A stretch of 58,771 nt of DNA from Pleurobrachia bachei (lineage: Eukaryota; Ctenophora; Tentaculata; Cydippida; Pleurobrachiidae), in assembly GCA_000695325.1 (NCBI GenBank), contig AVPN01000057.1, forward strand, positions 71,652 to 130,422. The letters run 5' to 3'. Positions 1-24,274 of this stretch are shown here, piece after piece. Under the pieces are notes generated by a model, which saw only the letters and a list, made by a program, of their open reading frames with translations, was not told where the DNA came from and searched no databases. Every line of letters starts with the position of its first letter. Positions within the stretch are counted from its first letter, which is position 1. A program made the translations under genes and the position numbers.

Positions 1-44
<44 letters not shown>

Positions 45-72
45 TTCTCTCTCTCTCATTCTCTCTCTCACT

Positions 73-171
<99 letters not shown>

Positions 172-180
172 TCTCTCTAT
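1..180. repeat. (CT)n microsatellite
   Basis: Nearly pure CT dinucleotide repeat with occasional ATTT or CA interruptions. It ends at a TTTCCAG acceptor at 180-186, so it is the pyrimidine-rich 3' end of an intron whose 5' part lies outside the window. Confidence 0.97.
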
Positions 181-186
181 TTCCAG

Positions 187-3100
187 GTTCAAAGGATGAT
201 GATGAGATGACGCTAGTTGAAAACGAAGAGGTCGAACACGAGGTGATAACATCAGACCTGCCTCCTGGTAAGCAGTTAGTTTAATGGGGGTGTCATTGTT
301 AAATAGTGGGATAATTCTATCAGATGTTCAGATAATAGTTTTTTTAAGAGTTCACAAAACGAAAGGAAATGCTAAAGGAATTGTATTTCCTAACCTGAGT
401 AAAAAAGGTGCCGGAAGAACTGTGAGAAGACCGCTGCATCCCCCGCTCCACGTCCACCGTTCCACGGAGCTCCGATTATTGTCACGCCAGCAGACGCCGG
501 CCTCGCATTCATTGATTCATTGATGAAGTAATCCTTGAAGTAGAATTCCTTGAAGATTGTGATCCTATACTCCTGCTGCACCTGCTGGAGATATTATCTG
601 TATCGTTCAGGGATCGTTCAGGGATCGCTCATTGGTTGATTTATCTCTCGTTTTATGTCTGTTTCGTTAGGTTAGCAGACGCTCACCCAGGGGGCACAAC
701 ACCGCGGTGGTCTTCAACAGTTCAATCCGACAACTTTATTGTGTTGAGTCAGGCTTAAATACGGAGGCCACCTGTTACCTCAAATCGTTGTGCATCAATT
801 CTCCCTATATGGAATGATTTTGATACGTGGTTCCCTTTGTAAATGAGATCATCACAGAGCCTCTCTCTGAACGAAGCATAATCACAAGCGGCAGCATCTT
901 TGGTGGAGCAAGGCACACAGTGCAGTGCTATTGTTTGTTGGTATTATTTTTATTTAGCAACTCATTCTTCTATCTTTTTAGCAGTGCTGTATTTGCAAAA
1001 ATGGTGCGGAGATTATTCTACTATACGTCCTTATCCATGTTGTTGTAGCAAATCATTCTTCAAACTTCCTGGTAAAAAGGGTGTGGAGAATTCTCCACTA
1101 TTGATTCGTAACCTTTTATTGGGGGCTAAACAACCAGCGCGCATGTCGCTCTTGTGTGCTATTTGGACAACCCCTCGAGTCCCCGCATGTCCCCGGAGCG
1201 GACGGTGTGACGCGAGTTCGGGCTTCGTCAGCGCTGAACCGAAGACTGAAGTCGTGCCACAGCGGCCGTTCTGGTGCCACGAGGGGGTTCGAGAATAATG
1301 TCCAAATATATGCCAAGAGCGACACTCCACCTTGGTTTCGGAACCGAGGTTCAGCCAAGGGGGCCGTTGCTTCACCCACAGGATAGAGATCGAGTGTAGC
1401 TTTATACCGGCATTTTGTTATAGAAACAATCCTTGTGTTTGAGTAGAGCAAAACGAAACGATATATCGTTATTGTTGGGCTGGGGGCAGGAAGAACATTC
1501 CACGTTTCTAATGGTACATTTATTTACGGTGTAAACTAAGCTACATAACAAGTTCCTAATCCTAGTTTTAAAAAAGCTCCTGGTGTGATTTTCGTGCTAA
1601 AACATCTGTCACTTCCTGTATAGGGCTTCCACAGCTTGGCACAGTACATTACACTTCATTATGATACTTTAGTCATGCATATTGTACGGGTTTTATAGAT
1701 CAAGATGTTAAACTTCGCATTGATCCATGGAGTATTATGTAGTATGTACTCATTGTACAATTTTGACCGATGATCTAAGTTTTCATAATGCACCGCTTTC
1801 GGCCGTTTCCGGTGGTCTAAGACACTTAAACCACCGGTTAAAATGGTCTGTTAAAACTTAGACCACTGCAAAAACACTAGTAATTGTAAAGTAAAATACC
1901 GTTGTAGTGGTATGTGAAAAATTAGACACTTGTTTTGGTTTGAGAGAGAAGGGAGAGAGAGCATTAAGTTGTAATAGACCATTTTAACCAGTAATCTAAT
2001 CATACAATGTTCAGTTATCCTTGGCAGTTATTATCATGTGTGGCTCACCGTCATCTTGTTTCATTGGAGGCTTCAGTAGATCAACTATCATCTAGCAGTG
2101 TTTACCCTCCCTGTTCATTTTCAGGCCAGCTCCTCCCAAGCTATCGCGTGACCCATGTCACGTTTCGCGTTCCGATCCTATGTCACTTTCACAGTCAAAT
2201 AACAATTGTCCCTCCCAGGTCCTCCTACCAAGCAGCACCACGGAAAAGGAAAGAACAAGAAGAAGAAAAAGCTGACCCCGCACATGGATGAGGATGTTGA
2301 TCAAGAGTTTAAAGATTGTGATGACGGTGGTGGTTACCATGGTGACAGTGGTGGTTACCATGGTGACAAGGGAGGAGGGGTGACGTTTGTTAACCCACTC
2401 CATGCTCACAGAGTGGGACCTGATGGAAAGATCATCTCTACACCAACAGATGCAGGTAAATATTGTTTAATAAGGTAAATAGACGTGTGTACTGTTTAGT
2501 GTGCTTCAGTTTATCAATAGAGATGGTTTGTTCGAATAAACCGTCGGTTCTTCAGACAGCTAGTACCCACCTATAAAATTTGGTGTGAGCTACACAATGT
2601 TATCCCTCAGGAGAACTCCTGAATTCTGAATTGTTTGTATCACCCCCAACACAGGTGTGCCAAAAGAACAGAGCAAGACTACCATATTGAAGATGCCCTC
2701 TGCAGCTGCCACTGGTGGTGTCCAATCCTTGAAACAAATCCAGCAGACTATCAAGACAGAGGCAGGGAAACTGGGTGATAAAATAACAAAGTCAGAATCA
2801 CAGAAAGAGGAGGAAAAGCGTCAAGAAAAGGAGGCCATACAAGCTAGAATATCTGAAGATGTGAGTTTGTATCGGAGTATGTGAGTTACTGTTAGGGCCT
2901 GATGCCTGATCATGTTGTATGTGGGTACCATAAAACGAATAAAAAACAACCGTTCTGTTCAGGTGGAAAAAGACCAAAAACAGAGGGAGGAGAGTGGTGA
3001 TACGTATACTGTAGACGATGCTATCATTCTTATGGGAATGGGCAGGTTAGTTATCTCTCTGTTTGTCTGTCTGTCTCTGTCGGTGTATCTGTGTGCCTGT

Positions 3101-6100
3101 CTGTTTGTCTATCTGTCTCTGTCTGTCTGTCTGAGTGGTTGTCTATCTGACTATTTCTTTAGTCTTTCTATTTGGCTGTCTCTCTGTATATCTGCTTTAT
3201 ATATTCCCGCTACAACAGGTACCAGATAGTTTGGTTTATCTTGCTGGGACTCAGCTCAATGGCCCAGGCAAGTGAGATAGCGCTGGCAAGTGTCATCCTC
3301 AGTAATCTGATTTGCGATTGGGATCTCACTGTCATGCAGGTAGGTGTGTATTTGGTAACAATTAACTCTTCATTTGCCATGTACCCCAGTGTCCCACTTC
3401 TGAAACTGTATGTGACACTATTTAGTACCACATGGCGAGGCGTTACGTACGTGTGTCTGACTAATTCAAGTGTGTATATTTAGGCGTCCTTGATTCCCGC
3501 CCTTATCCTGCTGGCTGCAGTACCTGGTGGCTATGTGGGTGGTGTAATGGCTGATAGGCGGGGCCGGAAAACTGTCATTATTGTTGGACAGTGGATTATA
3601 CTGAGTGAGATGTGTGATTTGAGAGAGGGGGCATGTGTTTTGTGTGTGATTTGAGAGAGGATGCATGTTTAGTGTGGGGTTCGTGTGAATGTGTGCTCCT
3701 TTATTTCAACGTTGGAGTATGGACTCTCTTGAAACGGATTCCCCTAACTCCCACACAACCCGCACATTCCCCTTTTTGTGTTCTAGATCATATGTGGCTT
3801 CACGTCTAGCTAACACCCTTCTTCACCCAGTATTTGGAGTTCTCAGTGCCTTCATGAGATCATACCGGTCATTTGTCCTGATCAGGATGGTGGTTGGGTT
3901 CGGGTTTGGTATCGTCACCTCCCTAGTGATAGTCCATGTTAGTGAAATATCACCTCCTAAATACAGGGCTTACAGTGTCGCCATCAACGTCTTTATGTGG
4001 TCGGTGAGTAGGTTAAGTCGGATTTTTCAAAATTCTCGTTTTCAAACTAGGGCCACTCTTGTCTGGCGCCGCGACCCCATCTGAGCGCACTGCTGGGAAT
4101 CAACTGGGTCGTGCACCGCCATACAAGGCCACTCTCAGGAGTAACAATACCAATTACATACCCCAGGTGGGTGATTGTTATGTGGTTCTAATGGGGTACT
4201 ACTCAGTGGACTACGGGTGGTCGGTGGTTGTGCTGGCTGCTTGTGTCCCTGCACTCGTCATGTGTGTTATCATATTGTTCCTGGATGAATCAGACGTGTG
4301 TACTGTTTAGTGTGCTTCAGTTTATCAATAGAGATGGTTTGTTCGAATAAACCGTCGGTTCTTCAGACAGCTAGTACCCACCTATAAAATTTGGTGTGAG
4401 CTACACAATGTTATCCCTCAGGAGAACTCCTGAATTCTGAATTGTTTGTATCACCCCCAACACAGGTGTGCCAAAAGAACAGAGCAAGACTACCATATTG
4501 AAGATGCCCTCTGCAGCTGCCACTGGTGGTGTCCAATCCTTGAAACAAATCCAGCAGACTATCAAGACAGAGGCAGGGAAACTGGGTGATAAAATAACAA
4601 AGTCAGAATCACAGAAAGAGGAGGAAAAGCGTCAAGAAAAGGAGGCCATACAAGCTAGAATATCTGAAGATGTGAGTTTGTATCGGAGTATGTGAGTTAC
4701 TGTTAGGGCCTGATGCCTGATCATGTTGTATGTGGGTACCATAAAACGAATAAAAAACAACCGTTCTGTTCAGGTGGAAAAAGACCAAAAACAGAGGGAG
4801 GAGAGTGGTGATACGTATACTGTAGACGATGCTATCATTCTTATGGGAATGGGCAGGTTAGTTATCTCTCTCAAACAGACAGACAGAGACAGCCACATAG
4901 ACACACGGACAGACAAACAGAGTCTGTCTCTGTCTGTCTGTCTCTATTATGTATGTCTATCACAGATAGACAGAGACAGACAGACAGACTCACCAACAGA
5001 TAGACTGATAATCTTTAGTCTTTCTATTTGGCTGTCTCTCTGTATATCTGCTTTATATATTCCCGCTACAACAGGTACCAGATAGTTTGGTTTATCTTGC
5101 TGGGACTCAGCTCAATGGCCCAGGCAAGTGAGATAGCGCTGGCAAGTGTCATCCTCAGTAATCTGATTTGCGATTGGGATCTCACTGTCATGCAGGTAGG
5201 TGTGTATTTGGTAACAATTAACTCTTCATTTGCCATGTACCCCAGTGTCCCACTTCTGAAACTGTATGTGACACTATTTAGTACCACATGGCGAGGCGTT
5301 ACGTACGTGTGTCTGACTAATTCAAGTGTGTATATTTAGGCGTCCTTGATTCCCGCCCTTATCCTGCTGGCTGCAGTACCTGGTGGCTATGTGGGTGGTG
5401 TAATGGCTGATAGGCGGGGCCGGAAAACTGTCATTATTGTTGGACAGTGGATTATTGACTCACTCTACACACTAAACTCTCTCCCCCGTACACAAAACAC
5501 ACACTATTAGAGAGACTCTCTCCCCCGTACACAAAACACACACTAAACTCTCTCCTACGTACAAAAGTGTGGGGTTCGTGTGAATGTGTGCTCCTTTATT
5601 TCAACGTTGGAGTATGGACTCTCTTGAAACGGATTCCCCTAACTCCCACACAACCCGCACATTCCCCTTTTTGTGTTCTAGATCATATGTGGCTTCACGT
5701 CTAGCTAACACCCTTCTTCACCCAGTATTTGGAGTTCTCAGTGCCTTCATGAGATCATACCGGTCATTTGTCCTGATCAGGATGGTGGTTGGGTTCGGGT
5801 TTGGTATCGTCACCTCCCTAGTGATAGTCCATGTTAGTGAAATATCACCTCCTAAATACAGGGCTTACAGTGTCGCCATCAACGTCTTTATGTGGTCGGT
5901 GAGTAGGTTAAGTCGGATTTTTCAAAATTCTCGTTTTCAAACTAGGGCCACTCTTGTCTGGCGCCGCGACCCCATCTGAGCGCACTGCTGGGAATCAACT
6001 GGGTCGTGCACCGCCATACAAGGCCACTCTCAGGAGTAACAATACCAATTACATACCCCAGGTGGGTGATTGTTATGTGGTTCTAATGGGGTACTACTCA

Positions 6101-9100
6101 GTGGACTACGGGTGGTCGGTGGTTGTGCTGGCTGCTTGTGTCCCTGCACTCGTCATGTGTGTTATCATATTGTTCCTGGATGAATCACCCCGCTATCTTT
6201 CTATCTCTGATAATGTAAGTTGTCGAAATTCCCAGCCCCACTATGTACTTCCAAAAGTGAATCAATCCTCCAAATTCAACCACCCACCCAACCACCCACC
6301 CTCTTCTTGATCACTCCCCAGTACAATCACCCGTCCCAAATCTAACTTCATCCCATTTCAATCAGGTTTAATTCGTGTCATCTCATTACAGGTTTATCTC
6401 CTTGTTTCATATTACAGGTTCACGAGGCAGAGAGGATCCTGGAGAAGATAGCAATGATCAACTACAGTAAACTACCACCCGGCAAACTAACAGCTATCGC
6501 AGGTTTATAAGTTTTGAAGTTGCTAATCGGTTGCCATATGCGTGAACCCCTTCTAGGGACCCTACAGATCTACTTGCCTTCATATTGTTTGATTTTCAGA
6601 GCCGGAACGAGGTAATATAAGGGAGATGTTTAACGAAAAGTACAGAAAGAACACCCTCCTTCTTTTATTCACCGTGTTTGCAGCAAATCTAGTTTACTAT
6701 GGGAACATCTTCAGTCTTCCTTACCTGTTCAAGGTAAAATGTTTTGATTTGTCAGGCACTTACTGTACATCGCCAACCCTGGTGTGAATAGGACAATTGT
6801 AGAAAGACTTCGTAGCTGGTCTCGCGGGTGTTTAGATCCTTTAATGGGTTAATAATTCCAGTGACCAGTTCCACATCACAACTAACTACAACCCCCCCTA
6901 TTTCAGGATGAGTACTGTTCGATAGGAAATGTGACCTCTCTCAACGTGACCTTCATAGATAACGACTGCACCTTTAGTCAGAGAGAACTCCTGGCAACTC
7001 TCCAGGTTTGTTTATTTGTTTGTTTGTTTGTTTGTTTGTTTGTTTGTTTGTTTGTTTGTTTGTTTGTTTGTTTGTTTGTTTGTTTGTTTGTTTGTTTGTT
7101 TGTTTGTTTGTTTGTTTGTTTGTTTGTTTGTTTGTTTGTTTGTTTGTTTGTTTGTTTGTTTGTTTGTTTGTTTGTTTGTTTGTTTGTTTGTTTGTTTGTT
7201 TGTTTGTTTGTTTGTTTGTTTGTTTGTTTGTTTGTTTGTTTGTTTGTTTGTTTGTTTGTTTGTTTGTTTGTTTGTTTGTTTGTTTGTTTGTTTGTTTGTT
7301 TGTTTGTTTGTTTGTTTGTTTGTTTGTTTGTTTGTTTGTTTGTTTGTTTGTTTGTTTGTTTGTTTGTTTGTTTGTTTGTTTGTTTGTTTGTTTGTTTGTT
7401 TGTTTGTTTGTTTGTTTGTTTGTTTGTTTGTTTGTTTGTTTGTTTGTTTGTTTGTTTGTTTGTTTGTTTGTTTGTTTGTTTGTTTGTTTGTTTGTTTGTT
7501 TGTTTGTTTGTTTGTTTGTTTGTTTGTTTGTTTGTTTGTTTGTTTGTTTGTTTGTTTGTTTGTTTGTTTGTTTGTTTGTTTGTTTGTTTGTTTGTTTGTT
7601 TGTTTGTTTGTTTGTTTGTTTGTTTGTTTGTTTGTTTGTTTGTTTGTTTGTTTGTTTGTTTGTTTGTTTGTTTGTTTGTTTGTTTGTTTGTTTGTTTGTT
7701 TGTTTGTTTGTTTGTTTGTTTGTTTGTTTGTTTGTTTGTTTGTTTGTTTGTTTGTTTGTTTGTTTGTTTGTTTGTTTGTTTGTTTGTTTGTTTGTTTGTT
7801 TGTTTGTTTGTTTGTTTGTTTGTTTGTTTGTTTGTTTGTTTGTTTGTTTGTTTGTTTGTTTGTTTGTTTGTTTGTTTGTTTGTTTGTTTGTTTGTTTGTT
7901 TGTTTGTTTGTTTGTTTGTTTGTTTGTTTGTTTGTTTGTTTGTTTGTTTGTTTGTTTGTTTGTTTGTTTGTTTGTTTGTTTGTTTGTTTGTTTGTTTGTT
8001 TTCATAGATAACGACTGCACCTTTAGTCAGAGAGAACTCCTGGCAACTCTCCAGGTTTGTTTATTTGTTTGTTTGTTTGTGTGTTTGTTTGTTTGTTGTT
8101 TGTTTTTTGTCTGTTTGTTTGTTTATTTGTTTGTTTGTTTGTTTGTTTGTTTGTTTGTTTGTTTCTCTGTTTGTTTGTTTGTTTGTGTCACCTAATTTAC
8201 TGGATACCCCTCTTTCTCTCCAGGTTTCTGCTGCTGAATTCCTTTCAATACCCCTCTTTGCGTTACTGGTAGAGAAATTGGGGAGGGTAAAAAGCGGCAT
8301 GTTGCTGGGTAAGTACTGCAGCAGCTATGGTTTCGAGATTTTACCTTGTTTTACCTTGTTTTAGGTTTTACTTGCCTTGTTTTAGGTTTTACTAGATTTT
8401 ACTCATCATGATCAAGTGCTCCCGATCATCCTTTAATTTTCTTTATGAAGTTAGATTCTAACTTCCATTTTCAATCAGGCGTTGCGACTGCTGTTTTCAC
8501 CACTCTCTGTGTTCCCTGTTTGGGGCTGGTACTGTTCCAGGGAGAACTGTTCCTTCAGAGGATGGTTGTCAATGCTTGGCTACTCCTAGTCTTCATCTAC
8601 TCCCCCGAACTATATCCAACCTACATTAGGAGGTAATTAGGAGGTAATTAGGAGGTAATTAAGAGGTAATTAGGAGGTAATTAGGAGGTAATTAGTCATT
8701 TTTTAGTTGATTCATCTAGATACAATTCCTGCTTTGTACCAAGTTCCTCTTCTTGCTTGTTGTAATTGTCACAAGGTTTCTATTTATTGTTTCCACAGCG
8801 CTGCCTTTGGGTTGATAATGGTGTTCTGTAACCTAGGAGGAATGTTCTCATCTTTAATAGTTTATGACGTGGGGCTGGACTATAGCTTCAGAGCAATGTT
8901 CCTCTTCCTTTGTCCCTTTGCAGTTTCAGGGGCAGTGGCAACGTTCTATTTCAAGTAAGTGTTGAAATTTTAACTAATTGCATTATCCTCGATCGGCCCC
9001 ACCCAATCTTTGTTTTCCCACGTCACTTCTTGTCTCTCCCAACCACTGCAACCCACTGCAATCCTCCACTGCTCCAGGGACGAGACGAAGGGGATCATAT

Positions 9101-9195
9101 TGACAGACAATAAGGAGCGGCCTGACACCGAGATGAAAGAAGTGAAAAAGAAAGAAGAACCGTGCTGTGGGAGACAACCTGTCTCACCATATTGA
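187..9195 (+). CDS. SVOP/SV2-like major facilitator transporter (5' end missing)
   Basis: Twelve-TM MFS protein of the SV2/SVOP (SLC22-related) type, predicted to move an organic solute across a vesicle or plasma membrane; the substrate is unknown. Exons: 187-267, 2219-2455, 2655-2860, 2963-3045, 3219-3339, 3484-3604, 3810-4003, 4167 onward (broken in the first copy, complete at 6062-6214), 6418-6502, 6600-6733, 6907-7005, 8224-8308, 8479-8632, 8799-8954, 9078-9195. Family landmarks are YTVDDAIILMGMGRYQ before TM1, the loop 2-3 motif MADRRGRK, LDESPRYLS after TM6, the cysteine-bearing loop DEYCSIGN with N-x-T sites, and ELYPTYIR in TM9-10. The N-terminus is Lys/Gly/His-rich and cytosolic. The tail ends EPCCGRQPVSPY, followed by AATAAA near 9296. 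Exons 3-8 are duplicated (units 2481-4291 and 4292-6187); a normal protein needs only one set. Family is clear; orthology to SVOP rather than SV2 is inferred. Confidence 0.85.
1142..1326. mobile_element. Possible foldback/MITE-like element in intron
   Basis: The block around 1142-1170 (GTCGCTCTTG..., ATTTGGACAA) recurs inverted around 1298-1326 (TGTCCAAATA..., AAGAGCGACA). The interior is GC-rich and partly self-complementary. No TSD was identified, so the boundaries are uncertain. Confidence 0.4.
1812..1866. repeat. Short intronic hairpin
   Basis: A perfect 10-bp inverted repeat, GTGGTCTAAG (1812-1821) and CTTAGACCAC (1857-1866), encloses 35 nt that also contain an ACCGGT core. It may be the remnant of a palindromic element. 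Confidence 0.6.
2481..6187 (+). repeat. Tandem duplication of transporter exons 3-8 (two units of about 1.8-1.9 kb)
   Basis: Unit 1 (2481-4291) and unit 2 (4292-6187) are almost base-identical across six exons and their introns. Unit 1 ends inside exon 8 just after LDES and runs straight into intron sequence of unit 2, so its last exon loses its donor. The only real differences are two blocks (3061-3155 versus 4872-5011; 3600-3670 versus 5456-5565) where unit 2 carries the non-reversed complement of unit 1. The second block destroys the exon 6 donor in unit 2. Confidence 0.95.
7006..8000. repeat. Uninterrupted (TTTG)n tetranucleotide array, about 1 kb
   Basis: Roughly 248 uninterrupted TTTG units immediately follow the exon 11 donor (CCAG|GTTTGTTT, with one ATTTG near the start). 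All six frames are open because the 12-nt period has no stop, giving artificial CLFV and NKQT polypeptides of over 300 residues. It is intronic, not coding. Confidence 0.97.
8001..8183 (+). repeat. Duplicated exon tail plus second TTTG-like array
   Basis: Bases 8001-8054 repeat the last 54 bp of exon 11 (6952-7005), including its CCAG|GTTTG donor. An imperfect TTTG array follows to about 8183. The whole exon-tail/donor/array unit therefore occurs twice; the second has no acceptor of its own and is presumably skipped. Confidence 0.9.
8632..8695 (+). repeat. Array of about six tandem splice-donor-like units (GGTAATTAGGA)
   Basis: The exon 13 donor AG|GTAATT is repeated about six times in an 11-bp tandem array, giving several equivalent alternative 5' splice sites. 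Confidence 0.85.
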
Positions 9196-9295
9196 TAGAG
9201 AGACGGGGTGGTGGTGGGGTGAGAGAGGTTGAAGTGAGAAGGTTGAAGAGTGGTGCTAGAGACTTTTGAACTTGTTATGTGCAGTTTTATAAGGA

Positions 9296-9314
9296 ATAAA
9301 AGAGACAAATAAAG
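9296..9314 (+). terminator. Polyadenylation signals of the transporter gene
   Basis: Two AATAAA hexamers lie at about 9296 and 9309, some 100 bp after the stop codon at 9193-9195. This is where 3' end formation of the plus-strand gene would be expected. Confidence 0.6.
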
Positions 9315-9765
9315 TTATTAACTTAGTTGTGCGAACCGTTGTCTAGAAGAGAACCGTGTCATATCTCTCAGTCATATAGGAGTTGTCTAAAACTGAAAGG
9401 ATAGGAATTAGCTGGATTAGGAGCTGAGATGGTGATAGAAGTTTGCTTTTGTTTTGCAGTTTGTTATTTGATTTTGAATTTGATTTTGATGTTAAATGTT
9501 TTGCTTTATAATTATTTCATTTATAAAGATTTCAAGCTCTGACTATCAATTGATGAATAATTTGCCTATGAAGGCAATATCGTACAGACTGTCTCATCAG
9601 TTTGTAGGGGCGTAGGCGGTAATTAGGGCCAGACAACCTGGAAATGTCGGTTATTACCGTACTTGTAGCGCGCGATGTTCTTTCAAATATAGTGCCAAAA
9701 TAATCCGCGCCGCGCACTCGACTATAGCTTTTTATTTTATTTTTTGAATTTGTCATCTTCCAAGA

Positions 9766-9905
9766 TAAAGTGCGATTTTTAACAATGCGAACCGCTTGCG
9801 CGCAAATCAGAGCATTTCACGCGCATCACACGTCGCGCGCTACCAATTTCAATTCGGAACTTGAATTCGCGCGTTTGCGGTTCGCATTCTTAAAAATCGG
9901 ACTTT
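9766..9905. mobile_element. Palindromic CGCG-rich MITE-like element 1
   Basis: Inverted arms of about 29 bp (AAAGTGCGATTTTTAA... at 9766-9794; its near-perfect reverse complement at 9877-9905, two mismatches) flank a CGCG-rich centre. No ORF is seen, as expected for a non-autonomous element. Confidence 0.7.
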
Positions 9906-10080
9906 AGTTGGGAGCCTAAGTCCAAGGTGCTGCGCGCCCGATGTCGGCGACGTCGCTAAATTAGCTAACAATGGCACTCTCACCCGCGCGCTGAGCGCTT
10001 TTTTTCGCGCGGTACGTTTTAGTTCCTTCGGACTGTGACTGAAAATGGATTTTCTCACATAAAGTCGAATTTCTAATTTA

Positions 10081-10324
10081 ACCGACGGGCCGCCGCGTAC
10101 TGTTATTGAAGTAACCTTCGCGCCTTACATACTTTGAATCGAAATCAAGTTCCTGGCAATCTTAAAATTTGAACTTGAAAGCATTGAAAAGATAAGATTT
10201 TTCTCTTTCCAACGCAACCAAGATCAAGTCTTTATCTTATCAGGAACTAGAGATATGATCGAAATAGTTTAGCACGCGCAAATGCATTTACTTGACCGCG
10301 CGCGGCCGCGCGGCGGCCCGTCGG
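10081..10324. mobile_element. Palindromic CGCG-rich MITE-like element 2
   Basis: CCGACGGGCCGCCGCG at 10081-10096 recurs as its exact reverse complement at 10309-10324. The homology extends outwards into AATTT-rich flanks. The internal sequence is non-coding. Confidence 0.7.
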
Positions 10325-10640
10325 TAAAATTCAAAATTTAACTTTAAAGTGGCCGGTCGCCTTGGAAACTCGGGACACCATTGTAGCGAGTTAAACGGAA
10401 GTCGGAAATAGCCATTGGGCCATGGCGAAGGTCTATCATACAATGGTGTCCTATGAACAACAGTTACAAAGTCGTCAATTTATCAAAACTACCGCAGTGG
10501 GTAGTGGCACTATGCCGCAATAAAACAGAAAACATCAAGGAAATGATAGCATTATTATTCCAGCTCAATAGTCAAAGACTCTATTAATAATTACGCCCTG
10601 TATTCTCCTTCCAATTGTAATTGTAGGGATAATGTAAATG

Positions 10641-10660
10641 TATATATATATATATATATC
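10641..10660. repeat. (TA)n dinucleotide run
   Basis: Short TATATA tract in the intergenic region between the transporter gene and the LINE remnant. Confidence 0.9.
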
Positions 10661-10704
10661 ATGTTAGGTATTGTTTATTAGTCCGTTCACTGCATTTCCA
10701 TATT

Positions 10705-10920
10705 TTATTCACAGTCCATGTAAACAGCCAAAATGGAGCTGGATGATGGATCAATACTGCAGTCGGTAGGTGATGTATATAGTGTAGGGGAGTAAGGAAG
10801 ATTCTGTTTCAAGGTCCTGGCATCACAGCACACATCACAACAGCACCCACAGTCGCCGTCATCATAACATGTGGTACAGTTTGTTACCTTCGACTCGGAG
10901 TCCGGCTCTGAATGGTCCTG
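10705..10920 (-). CDS. Hypothetical Cys-rich terminal exon (orphan)
   Basis: Reading the minus strand, a good acceptor (CTCCTCTCCAG) near 10920 opens a 70-residue frame beginning DHSEPDSESK and containing a dense Cys cluster (NCTTCYDDGDCGCCCDVCCD), ending at 10705. The stop overlaps an AATAAA. It looks like the last exon of a minus-strand gene, but no upstream exon is visible; the LINE remnant and KIF3B lie where it should be. It may be a broken gene or chance. Function unknown. Confidence 0.3.
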   Translation of the reverse strand, partial: QDHSEPDSESKVTNCTTCYDDGDCGCCCDVCCDARTLKQNLPYSPTLYTSPTDCSIDPSSSSILAVYMDCE

Positions 10921-10990
10921 GAGAGGAGGGGATGGGGTGTTAGGGCATGGCTGATCACCACAGTGCCTAAGCACCAAGTTTCAGTGTCAT

Positions 10991-11490
10991 TTACATTGCC
11001 CATACTATTCTGTCGAATCTCCATCGACCTCCCATTGTCCAGTCCAACACTGAGTTGTTATTAGCCCGCACATAACCAGGTGTCGGTGGCTCGTCTGGAA
11101 TTTGGGCCAGAAAAGTGCCTAGCTCGGATTTGAATTTATCCATCTCAGTCTGATCTCGGACCAGCTTAGGCAGGCAGTTCCATAGCTTAGGACCTCTGGT
11201 TGAAAAGGAGCGGTCATACAATGCCTGAATTTTAGCAGACTTGGCAACAGGTGGAGCGGGTACCCTAGCCTTAAATCCGCAACGACCGGTATCTTCAATT
11301 ACGATCCCAATGTCATTTGGTACTAGACGCATCCTTAGCTTGAACATATAGATCATAAAATAACGTTCGTGGCGTCTCTGAATGGACATGAGATGCAAGT
11401 CCTTGAGTCTGTCCCAGTAGTTCAGTTCTTTCATATTTGAAATACGGGAGGTAAATGTTCGTTGAACCGACTCAACCAGCTGTATCTGAC
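10991..11490 (-). pseudogene. LINE reverse-transcriptase C-terminal remnant
   Basis: The minus-strand frame reads ESVQRTFTSRISNMKELNYW, then a segment with LHLMSIQRRHERYFMIYMFK, a RGPKLWNCLP block and a C-terminus with FLAQIPDEPPTPGY and NSVLDW. This is the characteristic tail of CR1/jockey-type LINE ORF2 proteins found in many invertebrates. Only about 165 residues remain, with no catalytic YADD or endonuclease, so it is a 5'-truncated dead copy. Its 5' end lies only about 30 bp upstream of the KIF3B ATG on the opposite strand. Confidence 0.85.
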
Positions 11491-11521
11491 TTAATGACTA
11501 ATATGTACTAAGTTAAGTAGT

Positions 11522-24042
<12,521 letters not shown>

Positions 24043-24274
24043 TAAAAGGCTGATAAGTGAGCTGGACTCAATGTAGTGGGGAAATATAAATGTTTGAGCT
24101 GGACTCATAATAGAAGTTGTTGAGTAAAATGGAAGAGAGATCAGAGTGAATCGCGATTAATCGTTTTGATACAGTTACACTAACACAGTAGACTTGATTA
24201 CTAAAGTTTGTAAATAAGTGCAGTGGGGCTGCCAATACATTATTACAGTATTAAAATATTTCAATCCTCGGCAT

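Larger units (their letters stand above)
268..2218 (+). other. Large first visible intron of the transporter gene
   Basis: About 1.95 kb between the exons ending at 267 and starting at 2219. It contains a GC-rich patch (1080-1390) with open frames on both strands and inverted TGTCCAAATA / AGAGCGACA blocks at about 1142-1170 and 1298-1326, so it looks like a foldback element rather than a gene. A short hairpin follows at 1812-1866. I see no coding exon between them. Confidence 0.6.

Noticed and set aside
1031-1451. Overlapping 76-132-aa ORFs on both strands in transporter intron 1
   Set aside because: GC-rich foldback sequence; no splice sites, no family resemblance, overlapping frames on both strands.
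6931-8195. Long ORFs of repeated CLFV (plus) and NKQT (minus)
   Set aside because: They are translations of the TTTG/CAAA tetranucleotide array, open in every frame, and sit in an intron.
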